The position numbers and the translations under genes are program-made. A stretch of DNA of 64,000 nt from RHLJ01 sp048058975 (lineage in GTDB: Bacteria; Bacteroidota; Rhodothermia; Balneolales; Balneolaceae). The notes beneath the pieces were generated by a model. That model was not told where the DNA came from. It saw only the letters and a program-made list of their open reading frames with translations, and searched no databases. The stretch spans positions 124,001-188,000 of the forward strand of contig JBLLNP010000007.1 in assembly GCA_048058975.1 (NCBI GenBank), given 5' to 3'. Of the stretch, positions 1 to 8,640 are shown piece after piece. Position 1 is the first letter of the stretch. Every line of letters begins with the position of its first letter.

Positions 1-1275
1 TGGTTCTATATTTTTTGCGGCTATCGCCATTGTTTTGGGGCGGATACCAAGGTGGTGAGCAACCCCTATTGCCAAAAGCATATTTTGAACATTGTGTGCG
101 CCTAGTAATCGAGTGCTAAACGTCTCCTTAGAATCTCCGAAATTAACTCCAAAATTAGAGCCATTGGTATCGTAAGAAATATCCCCACCTTGAATTTCTC
201 CATTGTTAAGCCCTACCATAATACGCTTAATGTCGTCTCTGTTTTCTCCCATCTTAGAAACACGGGGATCATCCGCATTAAGAACCGCTACTCCTCCGGC
301 TTTTAGATTATCCACCAGCTTTCCCTTTTCTCTCGCAATTACATCCTGGGATCCAAAAGTTTCCAAATGAGCTACCCCAACATTCGTGACTATGGAAATA
401 TCAGGTTGTGCAATTTCGCAAAGCTCCTGAATGTTTCCAGCATAACGCGCCCCCATCTCAAGAATAAGTATTTGGTGATGAGACTGGAGATCGTTGTTAA
501 TCACTTTACAGATGCCCATTGGAGTGTTATAGCTTCCCGGGGTTGAACACACGCTGAATCGCTCCTTCAGCAAATCCCTAACCATAAACTTGGTACTGGT
601 TTTACCATAACTTCCGGTCAGAGCTATCACTTTCAAATGCGGCATAGAAGCCAGTTTTTTACGGGCTTGGTCCTTGAAACCATTTTGGATGTTCCGCTCT
701 ATCGGTTTAGTAATTGATCCTCCAAACAATATCAAAAAAGGAATAAGAAGAGCTCCGAACATCCAGCCAAAAACTAACAGGATTACATCATAAGAAAGAA
801 GACCCGGATCGTACATAGGTGTTGTGTTCCAGAAAAATGGTATTAACCCGGTATAAGTCCAGAACGTAAAAAAGGCAGGTATAAAAAAGGTTATCAGAGT
901 GACCGGAATAGTTAGTCTTTTCATCCTGGAAGTAAATACCAATGGCTTTTTCACTTTCTCAGGCTTGTACTTTTTCACTGTTCCAAACCAAAAAATAGAA
1001 ATACTGAATAGTATTACCGCTTTAGATGAATTTGTCATCTCAACTTCAAACCAATCCAGACCAACCACTACGGCGAACAAAAGAATATTGAAAATAGACA
1101 GGTCTGCGGGAATCACTTTTTTTTCCCAATTATCCCTTAACCAATGCCAATATTCATTTTGTTTATACCCCACCTGTTGAAATACATGTAGAAAAAAACG
1201 AGTACGAAACCAGTAAAACCGAGTAAGAATGATGCAAAAAATAAGGGCAGTAAGTTCAAGAATGGTGTAGTACAA
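1..1275 (-). CDS. murF: MurF-type UDP-MurNAc-tripeptide D-Ala-D-Ala ligase with membrane N-terminal domain (partial, C-terminus outside window)
   Basis: The open frame runs off the left edge, so only about 425 residues are visible and the C-terminal domain is missing. Residues 1 to about 190 are hydrophobic, with roughly five membrane segments. They are followed by a Mur-ligase core: ATP-binding loop LTGSYGKTSTK (about residues 219-229), then PGSYNTPMG, EMGARYAGNI, VTNVGVAHLE and LNADDPRV, all typical of Mur ligases that add D-Ala-D-Ala to the peptidoglycan precursor. Soluble MurF lacks the membrane part; Mur ligases with an extra membrane region occur in Bacteroidota-like groups. An in-frame stop lies just upstream and the first plausible start is TTG at 1275 (reads LYYTILELTAL). 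It is divergent from the gene at 1402. Family is clear; assignment to MurF rather than a MurF-like paralogue is likely but not proven. Confidence 0.82.
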   Translation of the reverse strand, partial: MYYTILELTALIFCIILTRFYWFRTRFFLHVFQQVGYKQNEYWHWLRDNWEKKVIPADLSIFNILLFAVVVGLDWFEVEMTNSSKAVILFSISIFWFGTVKKYKPEKVKKPLVFTSRMKRLTIPVTLITFFIPAFFTFWTYTGLIPFFWNTTPMYDPGLLSYDVILLVFGWMFGALLIPFLILFGGSITKPIERNIQNGFKDQARKKLASMPHLKVIALTGSYGKTSTKFMVRDLLKERFSVCSTPGSYNTPMGICKVINNDLQSHHQILILEMGARYAGNIQELCEIAQPDISIVTNVGVAHLETFGSQDVIAREKGKLVDNLKAGGVAVLNADDPRVSKMGENRDDIKRIMVGLNNGEIQGGDISYDTNGSNFGVNFGDSKETFSTRLLGAHNVQNMLLAIGVAHHLGIRPKTMAIAAKNIEP

Positions 1276-1401
1276 GTACGAAGTATATTAGGTTAGTATG
1301 ATGTTTTACTTATTTATAAAAACCGGTTCGAATTTAAAAAATCACCGCGGTATATTCACTTAAAGAAAAGACTGAAGTTTCCTTTAAATCATCTCAAATA
1401 T

Positions 1402-2406
1402 ATGAAATTAATTATCCCAATGGCGGGAAGGGGCACCCGCGTTCGACCTCACTCTCATACTGTTCCTAAACCTCTATTACCGGTAGCGGGTACGATGATC
1501 ATAGAGCGGTTGGTGGAAACCTTTATCCGCACTTTAGATCGAAAGATTGAGGAGATCATATATATTTTAGGTCCTGACTTTGGACAGGATGTTAAGGATC
1601 AGCTTACTTCCATGAGTGCCCGACACGACGCCAAAGCTACTTTTAGGGTTCAGTTTCCTGCTTTAGGTACTGCCCATGCTGTTGCTTGTGCTAATGAAGA
1701 TCTGGAAGGAGAAGTAATTGTAGCCTTCGCTGATACATTGTTTGACAGTAAAGAGAAGTTCAATATTGAAGGAGCTGACAGTGTAATTTGGTTGAAAAGA
1801 GTCGATGATCCATCCCGCTTTGGGGTGGCCGTACACGAAGGAGATACGATTACTGGATTTGTTGAAAAGCCGCAGGAGTTTATTTCTGATCTCGCCATCA
1901 TTGGAGTGTATTATTTTAAAGATGGGGAAGAACTTAAACGACAAGTAAACCGCGTTATGGATGAAGATATAAAAGGACCCGGAGGTGAATACTTCCTAAC
2001 TGTGGCTCTGGATAATATGATTAATGAGGGAAAGATTTTCAAAATAGCTACGGTTGACGAATGGCTTGACTGTGGAACTTTACCTGCCTGGCTGGAAACA
2101 ACCGGTGAGATTGTTGCTAAAGAGAATCACTCTTTTGACACTTCCAGGTACCCCAATTCAACTATTAATCCTCCCGTTTTTATTGCCAAAGATGTTGTAA
2201 TTGAGAACAGTACTATTGGACCGAAAGTTAGCATTGAATCCGGAACTGTTATAAAAAACTCTACCATAGAGAACACCATTATCAGAGAGAGTGCATCTCT
2301 GGAAAACGTTAAGACTTCAGGTTCAACAATAGGTGCTAATACTGCACTAAATAACGTTTCAGGATCAGTTGATATAGGAGATCATTCTTTTATACAGATC
2401 GATTAA
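1402..2406 (+). CDS. Sugar-1-phosphate nucleotidyltransferase with C-terminal left-handed beta-helix repeats
   Basis: A 334-residue enzyme expected to transfer a nucleotide to a sugar 1-phosphate to give an NDP-sugar. The N-terminal signature MAGRGTRVRP (residues 7-16), followed by PKPLLPVAG (residues 23-31), is the nucleotide-binding loop of the glucose-1-phosphate thymidylyl/uridylyl/mannosyl transferase family. The Rossmann-like catalytic domain covers about residues 1-240. Residues about 255-334 show hexapeptide-like repeats (VIENSTIG, VIKNSTIEN, IIRESASLENV, SGSTIGANT), a left-handed beta-helix as in GlmU-like and GDP-mannose pyrophosphorylase-like enzymes. The substrate cannot be read from the sequence. 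The stop codon overlaps that of the convergent gene at 2403 by four bases (TTAA). It lies divergent from murF, consistent with a cell-envelope role. Confidence 0.85.
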   Translation: MKLIIPMAGRGTRVRPHSHTVPKPLLPVAGTMIIERLVETFIRTLDRKIEEIIYILGPDFGQDVKDQLTSMSARHDAKATFRVQFPALGTAHAVACANEDLEGEVIVAFADTLFDSKEKFNIEGADSVIWLKRVDDPSRFGVAVHEGDTITGFVEKPQEFISDLAIIGVYYFKDGEELKRQVNRVMDEDIKGPGGEYFLTVALDNMINEGKIFKIATVDEWLDCGTLPAWLETTGEIVAKENHSFDTSRYPNSTINPPVFIAKDVVIENSTIGPKVSIESGTVIKNSTIENTIIRESASLENVKTSGSTIGANTALNNVSGSVDIGDHSFIQID

Positions 2407-2861
2407 TCTGTAACAGATATACTCCCTGAGGCAGTTCCTGAATACTGTGTTTTAACACCTGAAGAGTGAGTTATACTTCTTCCTGTTTTAAATACTATTT
2501 CGATTTGCTCAGATGTTGGACTGTAGCTGAATGTTAACTCTTCCAGTTGAAGGGGAAGTACATTTGCAATACCTGTACTTTCCTTTAGAACGGCCAGACC
2601 TGTTTCATCTTTATATATTGTTAAAACTTCATTTTTTAAGTTTTTGAAAATCAGTCTATTCGGCTCTACTAAGAGTAACTCTTTCATGTTACCCAACTCC
2701 GCCTGAACGATATTATATCCAATTTCAGCTTTTTTTTGAATCTCTGAAGCAAGCTTTTTGTTCAGGGAAGAACTTTCGTTTCCATTATTTGAGCCAGTTG
2801 TCACCCAAAGAAACAAAATTGCTATCGTCGCCGATACAATAAATTCTGATTTAGTTTTCAT
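2403..2861 (-). CDS. Hypothetical exported or membrane-anchored protein (possibly pilin-like)
   Basis: Not recognised. The open frame allows a start at 2873, but the second ATG at 2861 (MKTKSEFIVSATIAILFLW) puts the hydrophobic helix at the very N-terminus and is preferred; this gives 152 residues. After one hydrophobic segment (about residues 7-20) comes a helical polar stretch rich in K, E and Q, then a beta-rich tail with Ser/Thr/Gly near the end (GVKTQYSGTASGSISVTD). A single N-terminal helix followed by a helix and a small beta domain resembles pseudopilins, but the usual GFTLIE prepilin cleavage motif is absent, so this is only a suggestion. It ends tail to tail with the nucleotidyltransferase, overlapping it by four bases. 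Confidence 0.6.
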   Translation of the reverse strand: MKTKSEFIVSATIAILFLWVTTGSNNGNESSSLNKKLASEIQKKAEIGYNIVQAELGNMKELLLVEPNRLIFKNLKNEVLTIYKDETGLAVLKESTGIANVLPLQLEELTFSYSPTSEQIEIVFKTGRSITHSSGVKTQYSGTASGSISVTD

Positions 2862-3120
2862 AGCCCCTACCAACGTATTTTATTATTAGAAAAATTTAAT
2901 ATTAAAATTTAATAATACATTATCCTCAAAAGCAAACCTTTTAAATAAAAAAATGTGATAGCTATACTGTATATAAAAACAACTTTTTAAGGAGAGGGGG
3001 AGTGTTAATTACTTTTATTTGTTAAAGAAGTAATCCCAACCAGTAAGATCGGAGTTTAAAAAAGCCAGATTTTGGCAAACAGAAAAGTAAGCTTATTGTT
3101 GAATACTGAAGTAATAGAGT

Positions 3121-3522
3121 TTACTTCACAACTGTAATAACTCCGCCAAAACGGGCAATGATATAATTGCTTACTCCGCCGGGATTATCATCGTGAATAT
3201 CCCATTTGAAGTCAGCACCACCAATCAATATATGATCGCATCCTAATTCATTCGCCGTTTCAACTATGGTTGGTCCAGGTTGTCCAATCCTAACTTCCAA
3301 GTTTGGTTCTACATGTTTACCGCCCTCTTCCTCAAACAGAAACTTGGCCATTTCTACAATGCCAAGGGCGATATCCTCGGTCTCTTTTTCTGTGGCTATT
3401 ACAAGTATGGTTACTTTTGGCTTGTTGGTTAACTCAGCGCTTAATAACCCCGCGTGCTTTACCGCCTCGCTTGCAAATTTACTTCCGTTAGTGGCAATTA
3501 GCCAGTTTGTAGGAAAACTCAT
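3121..3522 (-). CDS. Universal stress protein (UspA-like)
   Basis: A 133-residue single-domain protein of the Usp family, cytoplasmic, generally induced under starvation or stress. It starts WLIATNGSKFASEAVKHA, where family members have a beta strand followed by D/N-G-S-x-x-A and the first helix. A second strand TILVIATE follows, then the segment IVETANELGCDHILIGG, matching the A-x-x-x-x-x-D-L-I-V-x-G block of the family. The usual ATP-binding G-x2-G-x9-G-S/T loop at the C-terminus is only partly present (GGADFKWDIHDDNPGGVSNYIIARFGG), so it may belong to the non-ATP-binding subgroup. It is monocistronic and divergent from the CCA-adding enzyme gene. Confidence 0.8.
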   Translation of the reverse strand: MSFPTNWLIATNGSKFASEAVKHAGLLSAELTNKPKVTILVIATEKETEDIALGIVEMAKFLFEEEGGKHVEPNLEVRIGQPGPTIVETANELGCDHILIGGADFKWDIHDDNPGGVSNYIIARFGGVITVVK

Positions 3523-3630
3523 GCTACATCCCGTTTAATTTTTCGCATTTTACAATTTCTGGCATACAGATGAAATAAAAATTATTACAACACCTGAAAG
3601 CCATTACGAACATCCATATCTTTCCTCGCT

Positions 3631-5046
3631 ATGAAATTAGACTACAACATACCTTCGCAACACGCTTCAATATTTAAAACAATCAGCGAAATTGGCGCAG
3701 CTTTTAATCAACCTGTATATGTAGTTGGCGGATATGTTCGTGACTATTATCTAAAACGATTAAAAGATGATCCAGACATTGATTTTGTTACCGTTGGCTC
3801 GGGTATAAAATTAGCAAAAGAAATTCATAAAGTGTTACCAGGTTCTTCCTTAGCTGTGTATAAGCAGTTTGGAACCGCCCAGGTAAAAACCGGCGCTTTG
3901 GAGCTGGAGTTTGTGGGAGCTAGAAAAGAAAGTTATCGCAGAGATTCGCGAAAACCAATTGTAGAAGACGGGACGTTAAAAGATGATCAGCTCCGTAGGG
4001 ACTTGACAATTAACGCTCTTTCATGGTCATTAAATAAAGAAGACTTAGGCGCACTGAACGATCCTTTTGGTGGAATGAAAGATTTAGAAGAAAGAATCAT
4101 CAGAACTCCCGTTGATCCGAAACAAACGTTCAGTGACGATCCGCTCAGAATGATGAGAGCTATTCGCTTTGCCACACAACTAAATTTTCATATTCATGAA
4201 GTAACTTTCAAAGCCATCTCTGAAATGGCTGATCGTATCAACATCATTTCCAAAGAGCGGATTATTGAAGAGTTAAACAAAATTATTATGGCTCCGAAAC
4301 CCTCGATTGGTTTCGCTATGCTTTTTAAAACCAGCTTACTAAAAGAATTCTTCCCTGAAATGGTAGATCTTCACGGGGTTAAAGAGGTTAACGGCCAGCG
4401 CCACAAAGACAACTTTTGGCATACGCTCCAGGTACTTGATAATGTAGCTGAGGCAAGCGATAACCTTTGGCTTCGCTGGGCTGCTATAATGCACGATATC
4501 GCTAAGCCCCCAACCCAACGATTTGATGAACAAGTCGGCTGGACTTTTCACGGTCATGACGCTTTAGGAGCGAAATGGACCAGGCGAATTTTTAAGCGTC
4601 TGAACCTTCCCCTGGATGAACGAATGAAATATGTACAAAAACTTGTTCGTCTTCATCTAAGACCAATTGCTCTTGTGTCAGATGAAGTAAGCGACAGCGC
4701 AATCCGCCGGCTTATTTTTGATGCAGGAGATGACATTGATGATCTTATGGCTTTATGCCGGGCAGACATCACCAGCAAAAACGAATATAAAGTTGAGCGA
4801 TTTCAGAACAATTTTAATAAAGTTGAACAGAAAATCGAAGAGGTTGAGGCGAAAGATAAAATCCGAAACTGGAAGAACCCTCTATCCGGAGAGGAAATTA
4901 TGACGGCACTGAACCTTAAACCTTCTAAAACCATTGGAAACATAAAAGATGCTGTGAAAGAAGCGATTCTTAATGGAGAGATTCCCAACAACCACGACGC
5001 GGCTTTTGAATTTATGATGGAAAATAAGGAGCGTTTTCTTGGCTAA
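3631..5046 (+). CDS. cca: CCA tRNA nucleotidyltransferase / poly(A) polymerase family with HD domain
   Basis: A 471-residue class II nucleotidyltransferase that adds or repairs the 3' CCA of tRNAs. The head domain shows YVVGGYVRDYYL (about residues 30-41) and the metal-binding pair in DPDIDFV (residues 47-53). The RRDLTINALSW motif that follows is characteristic of bacterial CCA-adding enzymes and poly(A) polymerases. Residues about 165-240 are the neck/body region (DDPLRMMRAIRFATQL). A C-terminal HD domain is present: HTLQVLDNV and then RWAAIMHDIAKPP near residue 290. The HD fusion is common in bacterial CCA enzymes and adds phosphohydrolase activity in some. It is followed by a hairpin terminator at 5065. 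Strict CCA addition versus A-adding specificity cannot be told by eye. Confidence 0.9.
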   Translation: MKLDYNIPSQHASIFKTISEIGAAFNQPVYVVGGYVRDYYLKRLKDDPDIDFVTVGSGIKLAKEIHKVLPGSSLAVYKQFGTAQVKTGALELEFVGARKESYRRDSRKPIVEDGTLKDDQLRRDLTINALSWSLNKEDLGALNDPFGGMKDLEERIIRTPVDPKQTFSDDPLRMMRAIRFATQLNFHIHEVTFKAISEMADRINIISKERIIEELNKIIMAPKPSIGFAMLFKTSLLKEFFPEMVDLHGVKEVNGQRHKDNFWHTLQVLDNVAEASDNLWLRWAAIMHDIAKPPTQRFDEQVGWTFHGHDALGAKWTRRIFKRLNLPLDERMKYVQKLVRLHLRPIALVSDEVSDSAIRRLIFDAGDDIDDLMALCRADITSKNEYKVERFQNNFNKVEQKIEEVEAKDKIRNWKNPLSGEEIMTALNLKPSKTIGNIKDAVKEAILNGEIPNNHDAAFEFMMENKERFLG

Positions 5047-5064
5047 ACTTTACACACCCCTTTA

Positions 5065-5091
5065 TCCCCTCTCAAGAGGGGACTTTTTCTT
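5065..5091 (+). terminator. Rho-independent terminator after cca
   Basis: A perfect 7-bp stem (TCCCCTC / GAGGGGA) with a TCAA loop lies at 5065-5082, followed by a T-rich tract (CTTTTTCTTTT). It sits 18 bases after the cca stop and before ispE. Confidence 0.7.
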
Positions 5092-5109
5092 TTCTGCTTT
5101 GTCACTTTG

Positions 5110-5117
5110 TATCTTTG
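5110..5117 (+). promoter_or_regulatory. Candidate Bacteroidota-type -7 promoter element upstream of ispE
   Basis: TATCTTTG matches the TAnnTTTG -7 consensus of Bacteroidota-type promoters and lies 19 bases before the ispE ATG, directly after the cca terminator. No clear -33 TTG partner at the usual distance was found, so this is tentative. It does argue for the ATG start at 5137 rather than a TTG at 5107, which would lie upstream of the expected transcription start. Confidence 0.4.
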
Positions 5118-5136
5118 CAACTTTGTCACTCTTCCT

Positions 5137-6012
5137 ATGAACGAACTCTGGATATCCAATTCTTATGCGAAAATAAACCTTGGGCTTAATGTGCTCGAGC
5201 GTCTCCCAAATGGATACCATAGCATTGAAACAGGTTTTTGCTTTATCGAGTGGAATGATCGTTTTGAAATTACTTCATCCAGTAGAATGGAACTGGTAAT
5301 GAGTAATGAGAAAATTCCTGAAGATGAATCTAACCTAATCGTAAAAGCAGTGAAAGTCCTGCAAAAAGAAGCGGGACTTCGGGATGAGTTCAGGATTTCG
5401 GTACAAAAGAATATCCCTGCAGGCGCGGGTTTAGGAGGAGGGAGCAGCAATGCGGCAACAACGCTGAGGATGATTAACAAGATTGCAAATCTTGGGCTTT
5501 CTGTTGACGATCTTGCGAAACTTGGAAAGCAACTCGGAGCCGATGTTCCATTTTTTGTGCACGGAAAACCGGGAATAGGAACCGGGCTGGGTGATGAAAT
5601 TGAATATCTCGATATCCAGCCGGATGCATATATCGTAACTGTGTTTCCAAATATTGAGAGTAAAACACCGGAAGCCTATCAAAACTGTGAGCCCCTCGGT
5701 GAGCCTGATTTTTCCCTCAAAAATATTCTGTTGGAAGACGATATTGAAGAGTGGCATTATCTTCTGCAAAACAACTTAGAACTTGCCGTTTTTCCCCGGC
5801 ATGAATTAGTCGGGAATCTGAAGGATCAGTTTTATGATTTCGGAGCCAGCTACGCTTCAATGAGTGGAAGCGGTTCCTCAGTTTTTGGCATTTTTATGCA
5901 GGATTTTGTTGCTATTAATGCCTATGAGTCGTTTCATAAGCTCGGTTTTTCAGCTAATTTAACCCGGCCGCTTTTTGAGCCGGATTTAGGAGTCTATAAA
6001 AAAGAATACTGA
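5137..6012 (+). CDS. ispE: 4-diphosphocytidyl-2-C-methyl-D-erythritol kinase
   Basis: This GHMP-family kinase phosphorylates the 2-hydroxyl of CDP-methylerythritol in the non-mevalonate isoprenoid pathway. The N-terminal SYAKINLGLNVLERLPNGYH is the IspE signature, with the conserved Lys near the active site. The GHMP ATP-binding loop PAGAGLGGGSSNAA lies at about residues 93-106. The C-terminal MSGSGSSVFGIF motif is present. Starting at ATG 5137 the protein is 291 residues, the usual family length; an in-frame TTG at 5107 would add ten residues that precede the conserved N-terminus. It is separated from cca by a terminator, so it probably has its own promoter. Confidence 0.93.
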   Translation: MNELWISNSYAKINLGLNVLERLPNGYHSIETGFCFIEWNDRFEITSSSRMELVMSNEKIPEDESNLIVKAVKVLQKEAGLRDEFRISVQKNIPAGAGLGGGSSNAATTLRMINKIANLGLSVDDLAKLGKQLGADVPFFVHGKPGIGTGLGDEIEYLDIQPDAYIVTVFPNIESKTPEAYQNCEPLGEPDFSLKNILLEDDIEEWHYLLQNNLELAVFPRHELVGNLKDQFYDFGASYASMSGSGSSVFGIFMQDFVAINAYESFHKLGFSANLTRPLFEPDLGVYKKEY

Positions 6013-6070
6013 TTGTACCAGCTGCTTAATATTCATCACTAACTTTTCGGAATAATAACTTTTTAATACA

Positions 6071-8548
6071 ATGAGCAAAAAGAATACGAATGAGATAGCC
6101 GTGCGCTCCGGCCTAAATAAAGATTCATTAAGAGAAGACATCAAACTACACTTGCGCCATACACTCGCTAAAGATGAGTATTCGCGTACTAACTGGGATA
6201 ATTACCGAAGTGTGGTTCTAACCATCATGGATCGCCTGCATGACAAATGGATCAATACCCAGCAAACGTATCACAAAACAGGGGTTAAACGCGCTTACTA
6301 TCTTTCTATGGAATATCTGATCGGGCGTTTGCTCGATAACATGGTGGTTAACCTTGATGTACAGCAGGAGGTTGCCGACGCATGTGCCGATCTTGGGCTG
6401 GATTATGATGAAATCCGAAACGCTGAATGGGATGCCGGGCTTGGAAACGGAGGCCTTGGCCGTTTAGCTGCTTGTTTTCTTGATTCTATGGCAACTCTTG
6501 GTGTTCCTGCAACAGGATATGGGCTCCGGTACGATTATGGAATTTTCTACCAAAAAATTGAAGACGGATTTCAGATTGAAAAACCGGATTTATGGCTTCG
6601 ATATGGAAATCCATGGGATGTAGTTCGTCCTAAAATTCAATATCCGGTTGAATTCTATGGTCACCAACATATGTTCACTAAACCCAGCGGCGAAATTGAA
6701 TACAAGTGGGAAAACACTAAAAAAGTACTGGCAGTAGCTTATGATACTCCAATTCCCGGCTACGATAATGGCATTGTAAATAACCTGCGACTATGGAAAG
6801 CGGAGTCTGATACTGCGATTGACCTTCAGAGCTTTAATCAGGGCCAGTACATTGATGCGGTTCGAGATAACCAGCTGGAACAGAATATTACTCGGGTACT
6901 CTATCCCAACGATAAAATGTTTGTTGGCCAGGAGCTTCGCTTGAAGCAGGAGTACTTCCTGGTTTCTGCTTCTATGCAGGATATTCTCCGAAGGTTCAAA
7001 AATCAGACCAATGACTGGACTAAACTTCCCGAGCGGGTAGCAGTTCAGTGTAATGATACCCATCCAAACCTCGCTATTCCAGAGTTAATGCGTGTGTTGC
7101 TTGATGAGGTGGATATGACCTGGGATAAAGCCTGGGATATTACCGTAAAAACGATGGCCTATACTAACCATACATTGTTACCTGAGGCTTTGGAAAAGTG
7201 GCCGGTTTCCCTGGTAAGAAGTTTACTTCCACGTCATCTGAATATCATTTACGAAATAAACCGTCGCTTTATGGATAGCATTAAGGTGAAATTCGGTGAT
7301 GATAAAAACAGAATGAGCCGAATGAGTATTGTTGGTGAAGGAGAAAACCCTGTAGTTCACATGGCACATCTCGGAATTGTTGGAGCTAAGAAAGTAAACG
7401 GGGTGGCAGCGCTTCATTCCAGACTTTTAAAAGAATCTATGTTCCGTGATTTTGATGAGATGTATCCGGATAAATTCACAAATAAGACGAATGGGATTAC
7501 ACCGCGTCGCTGGTTGAAACAATGTAATGTTGAGCTTTCGGCTTTAATCACCGACAAAATTGGCGATGGTTGGATTACAAATCTGGACGAGCTTCAGGCT
7601 CTTTCAAAATTTGCTGAGGATAAGAAGTTCCAGAAGTCGTTCGCTGATATTAAGCTGAATAACAAGAAGAAGCTTGCAAAATACATTCAGGATACCATGA
7701 ATATTGAAGTAGATCCTGCTTCGATGTTCGATATCCAGATTAAGAGAATTCACGAATACAAACGCCAGCTAATGGCCGCTCTTCATGTGATTACCTTGTA
7801 CAATCGTCTCAAAGAAAATCCTGATCTGGACATTGTTCCACGTACCGTCATTTTTGGTGGAAAGGCTGCTCCCGGCTATACAATGGCTAAGAATCACATC
7901 AAACTTATCAATGCCATCGGTGAAAAAATAAACAACGACCCGGATGTGAAGGACAAGTTGAAATGCATCTTCCTTCAAAACTACCGCGTTACTCTTGCTG
8001 AGATGATGATTCCTGCCGCGAACCTTTCTGAGCAGATTTCAACGGCAGGGATGGAAGCTTCCGGAACGGGAAATATGAAGTTTGCTCTGAATGGTGCGTT
8101 GACTATCGGTACTCTTGATGGTGCCAACGTGGAAATCAAAGAAGAGGTGGGAGACGAAAATATCTTCATCTTTGGGTTGGAGGTTGAGGAAGTGGATGAA
8201 CTAAGACGCTCCGGCTACAATCCTCAGACTTACTATCATGGCAACCCCGAGTTGAAACGAGCTATTGATCAAATCAGAGATGGGTTCTTTTCTCCTGAAG
8301 ATAAAAACCTATTCCACCCAATTGTCAACGCTTTGTTGCATGAGGGAGATTACTTTATGGTGCTGGCTGATTACGAAGCCTATGTGAAAGCACAGGAAGA
8401 AGTCGATAAAGTCTATCGCGATGAATTCGAATGGAATAAAAAAGCCATTCTGAACGTAGCCAAAGTAGGTAAGTTTTCCAGTGACAGAACCATCAAAGAT
8501 TATAATGATGAAATCTGGCAAACGGAATTGGTTACCATGAAGAAGTAA
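6071..8548 (+). CDS. glgP: Glycogen/alpha-glucan phosphorylase
   Basis: An 825-residue PLP-dependent glycosyltransferase (GT35) that releases glucose 1-phosphate from glycogen or maltodextrins in the cytoplasm. Full-length family features are visible: YYLSMEYLIGR (about residues 77-87), NAEWDAGLGNGGLGRLAACFLDS, VQCNDTHPNLAIPELMR, TNHTLLPEALEKWPV, and the PLP-lysine segment EASGTGNMKFALNGALTIGTLDGANVEI near residue 670. The length equals that of E. coli GlgP/MalP and animal phosphorylases. It is followed by a hairpin terminator at 8571 and appears to be transcribed alone. No other glycogen gene lies in the window. Confidence 0.96.
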   Translation: MSKKNTNEIAVRSGLNKDSLREDIKLHLRHTLAKDEYSRTNWDNYRSVVLTIMDRLHDKWINTQQTYHKTGVKRAYYLSMEYLIGRLLDNMVVNLDVQQEVADACADLGLDYDEIRNAEWDAGLGNGGLGRLAACFLDSMATLGVPATGYGLRYDYGIFYQKIEDGFQIEKPDLWLRYGNPWDVVRPKIQYPVEFYGHQHMFTKPSGEIEYKWENTKKVLAVAYDTPIPGYDNGIVNNLRLWKAESDTAIDLQSFNQGQYIDAVRDNQLEQNITRVLYPNDKMFVGQELRLKQEYFLVSASMQDILRRFKNQTNDWTKLPERVAVQCNDTHPNLAIPELMRVLLDEVDMTWDKAWDITVKTMAYTNHTLLPEALEKWPVSLVRSLLPRHLNIIYEINRRFMDSIKVKFGDDKNRMSRMSIVGEGENPVVHMAHLGIVGAKKVNGVAALHSRLLKESMFRDFDEMYPDKFTNKTNGITPRRWLKQCNVELSALITDKIGDGWITNLDELQALSKFAEDKKFQKSFADIKLNNKKKLAKYIQDTMNIEVDPASMFDIQIKRIHEYKRQLMAALHVITLYNRLKENPDLDIVPRTVIFGGKAAPGYTMAKNHIKLINAIGEKINNDPDVKDKLKCIFLQNYRVTLAEMMIPAANLSEQISTAGMEASGTGNMKFALNGALTIGTLDGANVEIKEEVGDENIFIFGLEVEEVDELRRSGYNPQTYYHGNPELKRAIDQIRDGFFSPEDKNLFHPIVNALLHEGDYFMVLADYEAYVKAQEEVDKVYRDEFEWNKKAILNVAKVGKFSSDRTIKDYNDEIWQTELVTMKK

Positions 8549-8570
8549 GCAGCTCTTATCTACAAATATT

Positions 8571-8607
8571 ATAAACCGAAGTGGGAACTAAACCTGCTTC
8601 GGTTTTT
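8571..8607 (+). terminator. Terminator of glgP, left copy of a 37-bp direct repeat
   Basis: The stem AAACCGAAG / CTTCGGTTT (9 bp) with an inner TGGGAACTAAACCTG loop, followed by a T run, lies 25 bases after the glgP stop. The whole 37-bp segment 8571-8607 occurs again without mismatch at 10446-10482. The two copies bracket the minus-strand DUF4062-TPR genes. Confidence 0.85.
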
Positions 8608-8640
8608 ATTCAATTGGTTCTGATAGACAGAAAGCTTTGC

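Noticed and set aside
899..1180. Plus-strand open frame of 93 residues near the left edge
   Set aside because: It lies inside the membrane domain of the minus-strand MurF gene, whose continuous frame and Mur motifs explain this region.
5095..5130. Repeated TTTGTCACTTT-like words before ispE taken as a tandem repeat or array
   Set aside because: Only two or three short, irregular copies; no unit of constant length, and part of them makes up the candidate promoter.
5107..5136. Upstream TTG start of ispE adding ten residues
   Set aside because: The extra residues are not part of IspE, and a likely -7 promoter element overlaps them. ATG 5137 fits better.
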